Below are positions 1 to 5,995 of a stretch of 6,096 nucleotides of DNA, one piece after another. Both the position numbers and the translations under genes were made by a program. The notes under the pieces are model-generated. The model made no database searches, was not told where the DNA came from, and saw only the letters and a program-made list of their open reading frames with translations. Position 1 is the stretch's first letter. Every line of letters begins with the position of its first letter. Origin of the DNA: JASLDZ01 sp964235945 (lineage in GTDB: Bacteria > Pseudomonadota > Alphaproteobacteria > Caulobacterales > Caulobacteraceae); contig CAXSDV010000081.1 in the NCBI GenBank assembly GCA_964235945.1, positions 1 to 6,096 of the forward strand, written 5' to 3'.

Positions 1-938
1 CTCGGCCCCCGGGGGGCCGCGTCCGCGCCGCCGCGGGCCTGCGCCTGAAGGCCCAGGGTCCGCAGGGCCGCCTCGTCCTCGCGGCCGAACAGACTGCGCA
101 GCCGTACGTCCACCTGGGGAAAGGGCATCTCGATGTCACCCTTGCGCAGGGCGTCCTCGATCGCCCAGGTATAGGCGGCCTGCATGGAGGCCGGGCGCTT
201 GACAGCCTCCAGCTTGGGCCAGACCACCAGCTCGAAGTTGAGGGAGGACTCGCCGAAGCCGGTCATCCACACCTGCGTCTTGTGGGCGTCGTCGTCGGGC
301 AGCGTGAAGGCGAGGGCCCGGGCCCCCTCCAGCACCGCGTCGCGCACCTTGTCCTTGTCCACTCCGTAGGCGACGGAGAACGGCACGTGGATGCGGCGAG
401 TGTTCCCGCCTTGCGTCCAGTTGACGATCACCCCCTCGATCAGCTTGGAGTTGGGCACCAGCACGTCGACGTTGTCGTTGGTGCGCACATGGGTGGCGCG
501 GGCGCCGATCTCCATGACCAGACCCCGGGTCTTGCCGGAGTCGAGTTCGATGAAATCACCCACGTGCAACTCGTTGTCGAATATCAACACGAGGCCGGAG
601 ACGAACTCTTTGACGACGCCTTGCAGGCCCAGGCCGACGCCCACCCCGATGGCGCCGGCGAACACCGCCAGCGAACTCAGGTCGATGCCGAGGGTGGAGG
701 CGCCGATGAACAGACCGAACAGCACCAGCCCGTAGGTGACCAGCTTCTGCACGATGTAGAGCACCGTGCGCCCGTTCTTGGCCCGCTCCCGCGCGCGGGT
801 CAGCAGGCGCCCCAGCAGCGCCGATGCGGCGAAGGTCGCCGTCACGACCACGGCCGCCGACGCGAGGGCCGCGGGCGTGACCACCGCGTGGCCGATCACC
901 AGCAGGCGCGTATTCAGCAGGCTGTTGAATGAATTCAT
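1..938 (-). CDS. MscS-family mechanosensitive ion channel, 3' end cut by window edge
   Basis: Reverse-strand frame open from the start codon to the window edge, giving at least 312 residues; the C-terminus is missing. It should be an inner-membrane channel that opens under membrane tension and releases ions and small solutes during hypo-osmotic shock. Visible parts: three hydrophobic segments (about residues 12-43, 58-80 and 86-120). The third is the Gly/Ala-rich pore helix with GLGLQG at 102-107 and FVSGLVLIF at 112-120. The beta domain follows, with VGDFIEL (126-132), VLVPNSKLIEG (159-169) and NWTQGG (173-178), all typical MscS signatures. E. coli MscS is 286 residues, so this is a slightly longer simple form without a large N-terminal domain. 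ATG at 938 was chosen, but an in-frame GTG at 950 has GGAGA only 4 bases upstream and is a real alternative. The first in-frame stop upstream is at 1041-1043. Family certain; paralogue and ion preference unknown. Confidence 0.93.
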   Translation of the reverse strand, partial: MNSFNSLLNTRLLVIGHAVVTPAALASAAVVVTATFAASALLGRLLTRARERAKNGRTVLYIVQKLVTYGLVLFGLFIGASTLGIDLSSLAVFAGAIGVGVGLGLQGVVKEFVSGLVLIFDNELHVGDFIELDSGKTRGLVMEIGARATHVRTNDNVDVLVPNSKLIEGVIVNWTQGGNTRRIHVPFSVAYGVDKDKVRDAVLEGARALAFTLPDDDAHKTQVWMTGFGESSLNFELVVWPKLEAVKRPASMQAAYTWAIEDALRKGDIEMPFPQVDVRLRSLFGREDEAALRTLGLQAQARGGADAAPRGP

Positions 939-950
939 GATGGGCGCCAC

Positions 951-1198
951 GGGCTCTCCACAAATCGAATCTGCGCCGTCTCCAGCGTGCGACGAGGAGC
1001 CGGACGAAGGCGATCCACGGTATGCCCGGCCTACAACGCCTCAGACCTGTTCCGGGCGCCCGGGCGGTCGTGCGAACGCGACGGCGGGACCGCGGCGGCC
1101 GACGGGAGCCCGGTCCGGGTCCGGGCGTCGCCCGACGGCGCGGGTGGATCGGTCGGATGTCGTCGGCGGCCCGATCGTAGCGCCCGGCGCCGCCGAGG
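951..1198. other. Gene-free spacer upstream of the MscS-family gene
   Basis: No frame here has convincing protein content; open plus-strand frames across it are antisense to the flanking minus-strand genes. It presumably carries the MscS promoter on the minus strand, but I cannot pick out -35 and -10 boxes. A GAATC site, of the GANTC type methylated by CcrM in many alphaproteobacteria, lies at 967-971, about 20 bases upstream of the possible GTG start at 950. Short GC-only inverted repeats occur at 1052-1063 and 1122-1134 without a T-run, so neither is a clear terminator. Confidence 0.5.
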
Positions 1199-1693
1199 TC
1201 AGCTGGCCCGGGCCGGCTCCGCCATAGCGTCGAGCTGGAAGGTGACCCGAAGGCGTCCTCCGTTTGCGGCGGGGTCGCTCAGGCGGATGGTCGACCGGCC
1301 GTTGCGCCAGGACATGAGCACGTGCGGCAGGTCCAGCCCGTTCTCAAGCCGGGTCGTGTCACGCTTGATGCCGCCAGGCGGCCCGAAATCGTGCTCCAGC
1401 TCCGCGACGGCGTCGGCGAAGCCGTCGACGGAGGTGGTGTAGCTGATCCGCGCCAAGCGACCGTTCGCGAAGGTGTGGGTGAGTTCGCGCGCTCGGAACC
1501 TCTCCCCGAGCGGCTGGTCGGCAGTGTGGCAGACGACAACGCCGCTTGGGGCCTGCGCGCACGCAGCCGACGCCCGAGATGGAGCGGAGGCGCGCCAGCT
1601 GGGAAGGTCCATGCCCAGGTCGGCCTTGCGGAAGCCGTACCTAGCCGCGGGCGAGGCAGGTGCTGTGGCGGCGGGCGGCGGGGCGAGGAGCAT
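1199..1693 (-). CDS. Hypothetical small, probably exported protein
   Basis: About 164 residues from ATG 1693, ending in TGA at 1199-1201. I do not recognise a named family. The N-terminus (MLLAPPPAATAPASPAARYGF) is Ala/Pro-rich and looks like a weak or degraded signal sequence. After it comes a motif, GFRKADLGMDLPSW, of a kind seen at the start of small secreted proteobacterial proteins of unknown function. Two cysteines in CAQAPSGVVVC could form a disulfide. The second half (FANGRLARI, then VAELEHDFGPPGG, then MSWRNGRSTIRLSD) reads like a compact alternating beta/alpha domain with a Trp-Arg-Asn-Gly turn. The frame is open further upstream to a TTG at 1789, preceded by AAGGAG at an 11-base distance, which would add 32 Ser/Arg/Pro-rich residues that do not look coding. 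It lies in the same orientation as the MscS gene, about 260 bases upstream of it. Real gene likely; function unknown; start uncertain. Confidence 0.68.
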   Translation of the reverse strand: MLLAPPPAATAPASPAARYGFRKADLGMDLPSWRASAPSRASAACAQAPSGVVVCHTADQPLGERFRARELTHTFANGRLARISYTTSVDGFADAVAELEHDFGPPGGIKRDTTRLENGLDLPHVLMSWRNGRSTIRLSDPAANGGRLRVTFQLDAMAEPARAS

Positions 1694-1746
1694 GGGCGAG
1701 GTCCGGCGGCGCGGAAGGGCGCCGGTGCGCGGGCTAACACCGGACT

Positions 1747-2046
1747 GTGACGAGGAGCGGGCGATCTCACTTGAAGCCGGCGGCCCCAAAAGCCACTACG
1801 CTCCTTTGGTCGAAAGCCGTCTCCAGAGGCCTGATCCAAGTGTCCGGCGTGACCTTCATGAGCGTGACAGCGCAGAACGGGTGCAACCTGCGCGCAGCGT
1901 CGGCCCCGAGTTGGATTGAAACGGGCCAGCCGGCTGGCGTCGTCGTCCTGCGGACGGCGCCCGACTTCTTCCAGCGCGAGATCGACGGCGCCGAGCGCCG
2001 CTCGGGCCGGCCGGCCGAGCTCCCGCCGCTTCCCGGGACGCCGTGA
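1747..2046 (+). CDS. Doubtful small ORF coupled to the antiporter gene
   Basis: A 99-residue frame from GTG 1747, with later possible starts at GTG 1834, GTG 1840 and ATG 1858. Its TGA stop overlaps the GTG start of the antiporter gene as GTGA, the arrangement of translationally coupled genes. The latter part (GVVVLRTAPDFFQREIDG, then a Pro/Arg-rich tail ending PPLPGTP) has high G/C at third positions. However, the open antisense frame shares those same positions, so codon bias cannot tell the strands apart. None of the candidate starts has a good Shine-Dalgarno, and I recognise no domain, membrane segment or signal peptide. It could be a small leader gene of the antiporter operon, or simply the open 5' region of that transcript. 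The first third overlaps the extended (TTG 1789) version of the divergent hypothetical gene. Confidence 0.3.
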   Translation: MTRSGRSHLKPAAPKATTLLWSKAVSRGLIQVSGVTFMSVTAQNGCNLRAASAPSWIETGQPAGVVVLRTAPDFFQREIDGAERRSGRPAELPPLPGTP

Positions 2047-3296
2047 CCCCGTTCGAGATCCTGGGGCTGGTGCTGGCGGTCACCTCCGGGGTCGGCTGGG
2101 TCAACAAGCGCTTCTTGGGCCTGCCCTCCAGCGTCGGGCTGCTCGCCGCGGGGCTGCTGGCCGCCTCCGGCCTGTTCGCCTTCGACCACGTCTGGCCCGG
2201 ACACGCCGGCGCGAGCAGTCTGTCCGACCTCGTGGCGCGCTTCGATTTCTCCAAAGTGCTTATGGGCTTCCTGCTGGCCTACCTGCTGTTCGCCGGCGCG
2301 CTGCACACCGACGCCAGCGAGCTCGCGCGCTTTCCGGTCTCCATCGGCGTGCTTTCGACGGTCGGGGTGCTGATCTCCACCGCGGTGATCGCGGCGGGCC
2401 TGTGGGCCGGCGCGCACGTGCTGGGCGTTCCGCTCCCCCCGGCCTGGGCCACGGTGTTCGGCGCGCTGATCAGCCCGACGGACCCCGTGGCCGTGTTGGC
2501 CGCCTTCCGCGGCGACGACGCCTCGGGGAAGGTGCGCAGCCTGATGGAGGGCGAATCGCTCTTCAACGACGGCATCGGCGTGGTGGTGTTCGGCGCGGCG
2601 CTGAGCGTGGCGCTGGGCGGTGCGCCCGCTCCCGGACCGCTGGCGCGTCAACTGCTGTTGGAGGTGGCGGGCGGGGGTTTGCTGGGCGGCGCGGCGGGCC
2701 TCGGCGTGCTGCTGCTCATGCGCGCCATCGACGATTACAGCGTGGAGACGGGATTGAGCCTCGCCCTGGCGACGGGCGTCTACGCGTTGGCGGGGCGGCT
2801 GCACGTCAGCGGCCCCATCGGGGTCGTGGTGGCGGGGCTCGTGATCGGCACGCCCGGCGTACGGGTGGCCATGAGCGAGCGCACCGAGCGCTACATCCTC
2901 GGCTTCTGGGAGCTGGTGGACGACAACCTGAACGCCGTGCTGTTCTTTCTCTTGGGGCTGGAGGTGGTGGTGGCCTTCCACTCCACGGGCGCCGTGCTGG
3001 CGCTGTGCGCCGTCGCCGTCGTGGTGGTCGCCGCGGCGCGCGTGGCGGCGGCCGGCCCGACGCTCGCCCGCTTGATCGCCTCTAAGGAGCTCACGCCGCG
3101 GCAGGCGCCGGTCGTGGTGTGGGGCGGCCTGAGGGGAGGCATCTCCGTCGCCCTGGCCCTGTCGATCCCCGCTTCGCCCTATCGCGGGCTGATCCTGGCC
3201 TGCACTTGCGCGGTCGTGACCTTCTCGGTGCTCGTGCAGGGCCTCACCTTCCCCGCCGTCGCCCGCTGGGCGGGGCGTGCGGCCAAGGAGGTGTGA
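2043..3296 (+). CDS. CPA1/NhaP-type sodium (or potassium)/proton antiporter
   Basis: A 417-residue integral membrane protein exchanging Na+ (possibly K+) for H+ across the inner membrane, for pH and salt balance. It is hydrophobic throughout, with roughly 12 membrane segments. CPA1 signatures appear in order: LLFAGALHTD at 81-90; ISPTDPVAV at 143-151 (Asp147 in the unwound helix); GESLFNDG at 170-177, where Asn175-Asp176 is the CPA1 ion-binding pair; FFLLGLEV at 301-308; and WGGLRGGISVALALSIP at 360-376 with the conserved Arg364. Length fits compact NhaP proteins without a long cytoplasmic C-terminal regulatory domain. GTG 2043 is the only possible start after the in-frame stop at 1917-1919, and the N-terminus MTPFEILGLVLAV begins directly with the first helix as expected. 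No strong Shine-Dalgarno precedes it, so coupling to upstream translation is possible. It is followed without a gap by the DUF2254 gene. Na+ versus K+ preference cannot be read from sequence. Confidence 0.95.
   Translation: MTPFEILGLVLAVTSGVGWVNKRFLGLPSSVGLLAAGLLAASGLFAFDHVWPGHAGASSLSDLVARFDFSKVLMGFLLAYLLFAGALHTDASELARFPVSIGVLSTVGVLISTAVIAAGLWAGAHVLGVPLPPAWATVFGALISPTDPVAVLAAFRGDDASGKVRSLMEGESLFNDGIGVVVFGAALSVALGGAPAPGPLARQLLLEVAGGGLLGGAAGLGVLLLMRAIDDYSVETGLSLALATGVYALAGRLHVSGPIGVVVAGLVIGTPGVRVAMSERTERYILGFWELVDDNLNAVLFFLLGLEVVVAFHSTGAVLALCAVAVVVVAAARVAAAGPTLARLIASKELTPRQAPVVVWGGLRGGISVALALSIPASPYRGLILACTCAVVTFSVLVQGLTFPAVARWAGRAAKEV
3285..3291 (+). promoter_or_regulatory. Strong Shine-Dalgarno for the DUF2254 gene
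   Basis: AAGGAGG sits inside the last codons of the antiporter gene, 5 bases before ATG 3297. It fixes the DUF2254 start and indicates that both proteins are made from one mRNA, with ribosomes finishing the antiporter close to the initiation site of the next gene. Confidence 0.88.
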
Positions 3297-4556
3297 ATGC
3301 AGGCCTGGCGATGGGCGTTGGCCCAGCTCACGCGACGGCTGTGGCTGCGGGCGTCGCTCTACGGCCTGGCGGGCGTGGCGGCGGCGCTCCTGGCGGCGGC
3401 GTTCTCGCCGTTCGTGCCCGACGCCCTCGCCAAGCCCTTCGGCGGCGGCACGGTGAACAGCCTGCTCAACGTGTTGGCGTCCAGCCTGCTGTCGGTGGCG
3501 ACCTTCTCGGCCGCGGCCATGCTGACCGCCTACACCAACGTCTCCCAAGGGGCGACGCCGCGAGCGGCGGCCCTGGTCAGCGGCGACAGCCAGGCCCAGG
3601 GCGCGCTGGCCAGCTTCATCGGCGCCTTCCTCTACTCGGTGGTGGCGTTCAGCGCGCTGGGCACCGGCTACTACGCCAACGGCGGGCGGGCGATCCTGTT
3701 CGGGGTGACCCTGCTCATGCTGGCCTGGGTGGCGATCACCCTGCTGCGCTGGCTCGACCAACTGCTCACCCTGGCCCAGGTCGGCCATGCGACCGGCATG
3801 GTGGAGCGCGCCACTCGTAAAGCGCTGGAGGGGCCTTTCGGCGCGGCGCTCGGGTTGCAGGACTGGACCGATCCCCCCGACGACGCCGTTGCTGTTGTGG
3901 CCGGCGCGGTGGGTTACGTCCGCAACGTCGACCTGGGTGCGCTGCGCGCCGTCGCCGCACGAGAGGGACTCGAGCTGTGGGTGGTGTGCGTGCCGGGCGG
4001 CTTCGCCCACGCCAGCCGGGCCCTGCTGCGGGTGCGCGGCGATCGCCCCCTCTCGACGAGCATCCACGGCGACCTGCGCGCCGCCTTCGACATCGGCGAA
4101 GCGCGCTCCTTCGACCAGGACCCCCGCTTCGGCTTCGTGGTGCTGGGCGAGATCGCCTCGCGCGCCTTGTCGCCCGGGATCAACGACCCCGGGACGGCGG
4201 TGGACGTGATCGGGACCGCGGCGCGCCTCCTGACCGCGTACCAGGCTCGAGCCGGCGGCCCCTCCGGCGATCCGAACGACGGGGCGGTGCGGGTTCTGCC
4301 GCTGGCCTACGCCGACCTGCTCGACGACGTGTTCCGTCCCATCGCCAGCGATGGCGCCTCCAGCTTCGCGGTGGTGGTGCGTTTGCAGAAGGCGTTGGCG
4401 GGATTGGCGGAGGATGCGGCCGAGACGCCGCAGGTGCGGGCGGCGCTGGAGCACGTCTCTCAGGACGCCGCGGCGCGCGCGCAGACCGCCCTGTCGTTCG
4501 ACGCGGACAAGGCGGAGCTACTTCGCGTGGTGGCCGACCTCCAATCCAGCTACTGA
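3297..4556 (+). CDS. DUF2254 family predicted membrane protein
   Basis: 419 residues. The N-terminal part has four hydrophobic segments (about 19-40, 55-79, 105-123 and 130-152), followed by a soluble, mostly cytoplasmic-looking region of about 260 residues. Hallmarks of the DUF2254 family: TAYTNVSQGATPRAA around 78-91 between helices 2 and 3; RSFDQDPRFGFVVLGEIASRALSPGINDPGTA spanning 270-301, with the near-invariant QDPRFG and SPGINDPGTA elements; and YADLLDDVFRPIA near 338-350. The family has no established biochemical function; the conserved Asp/Asn/Arg-rich block suggests a ligand-binding or catalytic site but this is inference. The ATG follows the antiporter TGA directly and has a perfect ribosome site, so the two genes are co-expressed, pointing to a role in ion transport or envelope homeostasis. 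The last 39 bases overlap the 3' end of the convergent GH43 gene. Family identification is firm; function unknown. Confidence 0.93.
   Translation: MQAWRWALAQLTRRLWLRASLYGLAGVAAALLAAAFSPFVPDALAKPFGGGTVNSLLNVLASSLLSVATFSAAAMLTAYTNVSQGATPRAAALVSGDSQAQGALASFIGAFLYSVVAFSALGTGYYANGGRAILFGVTLLMLAWVAITLLRWLDQLLTLAQVGHATGMVERATRKALEGPFGAALGLQDWTDPPDDAVAVVAGAVGYVRNVDLGALRAVAAREGLELWVVCVPGGFAHASRALLRVRGDRPLSTSIHGDLRAAFDIGEARSFDQDPRFGFVVLGEIASRALSPGINDPGTAVDVIGTAARLLTAYQARAGGPSGDPNDGAVRVLPLAYADLLDDVFRPIASDGASSFAVVVRLQKALAGLAEDAAETPQVRAALEHVSQDAAARAQTALSFDADKAELLRVVADLQSSY
4518..4556. other. Tail-to-tail overlap of DUF2254 and GH43 genes
   Basis: The DUF2254 stop (TGA 4554-4556, plus) and the GH43 stop (TAG 4518-4520, minus) lie within each other's coding sequence, so 39 bases code on both strands. 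No intrinsic terminator fits between the genes; transcripts from both sides must run into each other or end within the opposing gene. Confidence 0.88.
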
Positions 4557-5792
4557 AAGGGAACGGGCCAAAGCTTCTACGCGGCGCGCCAACTGCTCAA
4601 GCGGGTGCGCCGAGGCGCTTCGGTCCGAGCTGACCGGCGTCGGCGCGAAGGCGGGCATCGGGCGCTGCAGGCCTGAGATCACCGGCCGCCCCCGACGCCA
4701 GAGCACCTCGCTGATGTGCATGAAGCGGCGCGAGCCCCGGCCTCCACCGGGCAGCACCTCCCAGGCGTGATAGGCGATGAAGGTCCGCCCGCCCGCCTGC
4801 AGGATCGATTGGTGCCCGGGGCCGATCAACCGCGGCGGCCGGGCTTGGCGGCTCGCCAGGATCGGGTTCTCCGGCGCGTCGCGGCAGCGGCCCGTGGGCG
4901 ATCGACAATCGGCGTAACCTATGGCGTAGGCGGCCCCGCCGTAGAAGGCTCCCGAATAGAACATGATGTAACGGCCGTCGCGCTTCAGCATGGTCGGCGC
5001 CTCCACCACCCGGCCCTCCCACGGCTCGTCGTTGCGCACGCCGGTGCGCTCCCGAGCGCCCGAGACGCTCAGGCCGTCGGGCGCGAGGTCCTGCACGAGG
5101 ATGCCCGAACCGCGATGGCAACAGTTCCCATCGCGCTTGAAGTAAAGATAAAGCCGGCGTCCGTCGCGAAACGGGCTGGGGTCGATCGCGCCGCTCGGCA
5201 CGGCCGCACAGATCAGAGGCCGGTCGAGGGGGACGAACGGACCGGTCGGCGTCGCACTGGTCGCCGCGCCGACGCACTCGCGCGTGTCGCCGTCTCCACC
5301 GGGGCGGGGCAGCCGACTGCGGGCGCTGAAGTAGAGCACGTAGGTCCGGTCGAAGCGCATGACCTCGGGCGCCCAGACATCGGGCCGATCGGCCCGCACC
5401 CAGGCGGGCAGGCGCGGTAAGGCGTCCGCGGGCCCGTTCCCCGGCCCGTTCGAGAGCGACCAGTGCAGGAGATCGCTCGAAGCGGCCACCTGGACGTGCA
5501 CGCGCCCGGTCTGGGTGGCGAAGGCGAGAAAGCCCCTGTCCGTACGCATGAGGAACGGATCGGGAAAGTTGGCCCGAAGCACGGGAGGGTCGAGGATGGG
5601 CAGCACCGTCGCGCGCCGGGCGGGCGGGTGCGGCCACGACGCCCGAACTACGGCGGCGAGACCGGCGGCCGACGCGAGAATGGCGAGACCGGTGGCGACG
5701 GGCTTGAAGCGGAGACGGGCGCCCCAGGACCGGGTTGCGGCGACTTCGACCCCGCGCCCGCCCGCGCTCGCGCCCTCGCCCCCGTCAGCCAA
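4518..5792 (-). CDS. Membrane-anchored glycoside hydrolase family 43 protein
   Basis: 424 residues. GH43 enzymes are five-bladed beta-propellers that hydrolyse alpha-L-arabinofuranosyl or beta-D-xylosyl linkages in plant-type polysaccharides, with inversion. All three carboxylates are in their usual motifs: Asp78 in NFPDPF (general base), Asp204 in GAIDPSPF (pKa modulator) and Glu264 in VVEAPTM (general acid). WAPEV at 140-144 and the late GPGHQSI at 324-330 are also typical. A hydrophobic stretch at about 31-49 after a basic N-terminus is an uncleaved anchor or signal peptide. Six cysteines (173, 195, 224, 225, 296, 303) suit an exported fold. The start is TTG 5792, chosen because GAGGAG lies 6 bases upstream and no other start exists before the anchor. 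The C-terminal tail after about residue 385 is charged, lies beyond the propeller, and includes the stretch antisense to the DUF2254 gene. No sugar transporter or regulator is beside it. Substrate not assignable. Confidence 0.9.
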   Translation of the reverse strand: MADGGEGASAGGRGVEVAATRSWGARLRFKPVATGLAILASAAGLAAVVRASWPHPPARRATVLPILDPPVLRANFPDPFLMRTDRGFLAFATQTGRVHVQVAASSDLLHWSLSNGPGNGPADALPRLPAWVRADRPDVWAPEVMRFDRTYVLYFSARSRLPRPGGDGDTRECVGAATSATPTGPFVPLDRPLICAAVPSGAIDPSPFRDGRRLYLYFKRDGNCCHRGSGILVQDLAPDGLSVSGARERTGVRNDEPWEGRVVEAPTMLKRDGRYIMFYSGAFYGGAAYAIGYADCRSPTGRCRDAPENPILASRQARPPRLIGPGHQSILQAGGRTFIAYHAWEVLPGGGRGSRRFMHISEVLWRRGRPVISGLQRPMPAFAPTPVSSDRSASAHPLEQLARRVEALARSLSVAGLEVGHHAK

Positions 5793-5798
5793 CGCCCG

Positions 5799-5804
5799 CT
5801 CCTC
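5799..5804 (-). promoter_or_regulatory. Shine-Dalgarno deciding the TTG start of the GH43 gene
   Basis: On the minus strand GAGGAG is followed by six bases and then TTG (5792-5790). It is the only ribosome site near the N-terminal anchor and justifies a rare TTG start. A GATTC site (GANTC type) lies directly next to it at 5805-5809. Confidence 0.7.
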
Positions 5805-5902
5805 GATTCGGCGGTCCGGGGCGATCCCAAGCCTTCACCTGATAAAGACGGCCGTAGTAGCCGAGAATGGCCCTGCCGAAACGGGCACCCGAACGGCGCA
5901 CC

Positions 5903-5924
5903 CCTCCGTGCGATCGCATGGAGG
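5903..5924. repeat. Near-perfect 22-base palindrome upstream of GH43
   Basis: The left arm CCTCCGTGCGA and right arm TCGCATGGAGG are inverted repeats with one non-pairing position (G5908 against T5919). In a plus-strand transcript that position would be a G-U wobble, giving a 9-bp stem with a GAUC loop; in a minus-strand transcript it would be an A-C mismatch. It sits 111-132 bases upstream of the GH43 start codon. It has no T-run after it, so it fits a dimeric repressor site or recombination site better than a terminator. Function inferred only. Confidence 0.55.
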
Positions 5925-5931
5925 CGCGCTT

Positions 5932-5942
5932 TCCGTAGCGGA
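5932..5942. repeat. Short inverted repeat TCCG-TAG-CGGA
   Basis: Four-base arms around TAG, seven bases after the larger palindrome. Alone this could be chance; it is listed because it belongs to a cluster of inverted repeats in the gene-free segment. Confidence 0.3.
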
Positions 5943-5967
5943 GGGCGATGCGGCGGAAGTCTTTGAG

Positions 5968-5978
5968 CCTTCAGAAGG
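5968..5978. repeat. Short inverted repeat CCTTC-A-GAAGG
   Basis: Five-base arms around a single A, about 18 bases before the tRNA-like remnant. It may be chance or part of an old site; no T-run follows it. Confidence 0.3.
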
Positions 5979-5995
5979 CGCGTGGTCTGGAGCCT

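Noticed and set aside
556..963. 135-codon minus-strand ORF in a second frame over the MscS gene
   Set aside because: It is an out-of-frame shadow, Arg/Gly/Ala-rich, while the overlapping minus-strand frame contains all MscS motifs.
1052..1063. Perfect 12-base palindrome CCGGGCGCCCGG
   Set aside because: Made only of G and C in very GC-rich DNA, with no T-run or spacing relation to a gene start; likely chance.
1122..1134. CGGGC-GTC-GCCCG hairpin downstream of the hypothetical gene
   Set aside because: Short stem and no following T-run on either strand; not enough to call a terminator.
1733..1740. GCTAACAC, resembling an alphaproteobacterial -10 element
   Set aside because: One mismatch to the Caulobacter-type consensus and no TTGAC-like -35 at a suitable distance upstream.
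1767..1889. Minus-strand end of that frame, from TTG 1889, reading like a normal 40-residue peptide (TWIRPLETAFDQRSVVAFGAAG)
   Set aside because: It looks more protein-like than the rest, but has no ribosome site at the TTG and no recognisable domain, and it competes with the plus-strand ORF over the same bases.
1767..4454. An 895-codon open frame on the minus strand covering the antiporter and most of the DUF2254 gene
   Set aside because: Its codons are the exact reverse complements of the codons of both plus-strand genes. Stops would need TTA, CTA or TCA in the sense frame, which are the rarest codons in such GC-rich DNA, so it stays open by chance. The protein is His/Gln/Arg/Gly-rich with no domain.
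5909..5918. GCGATCGC core resembling the cyanobacterial HIP1 repeat
   Set aside because: Only one other copy is seen (inside the DUF2254 gene near 4039), far below HIP1 density, and the encoded proteins do not suggest a cyanobacterium.
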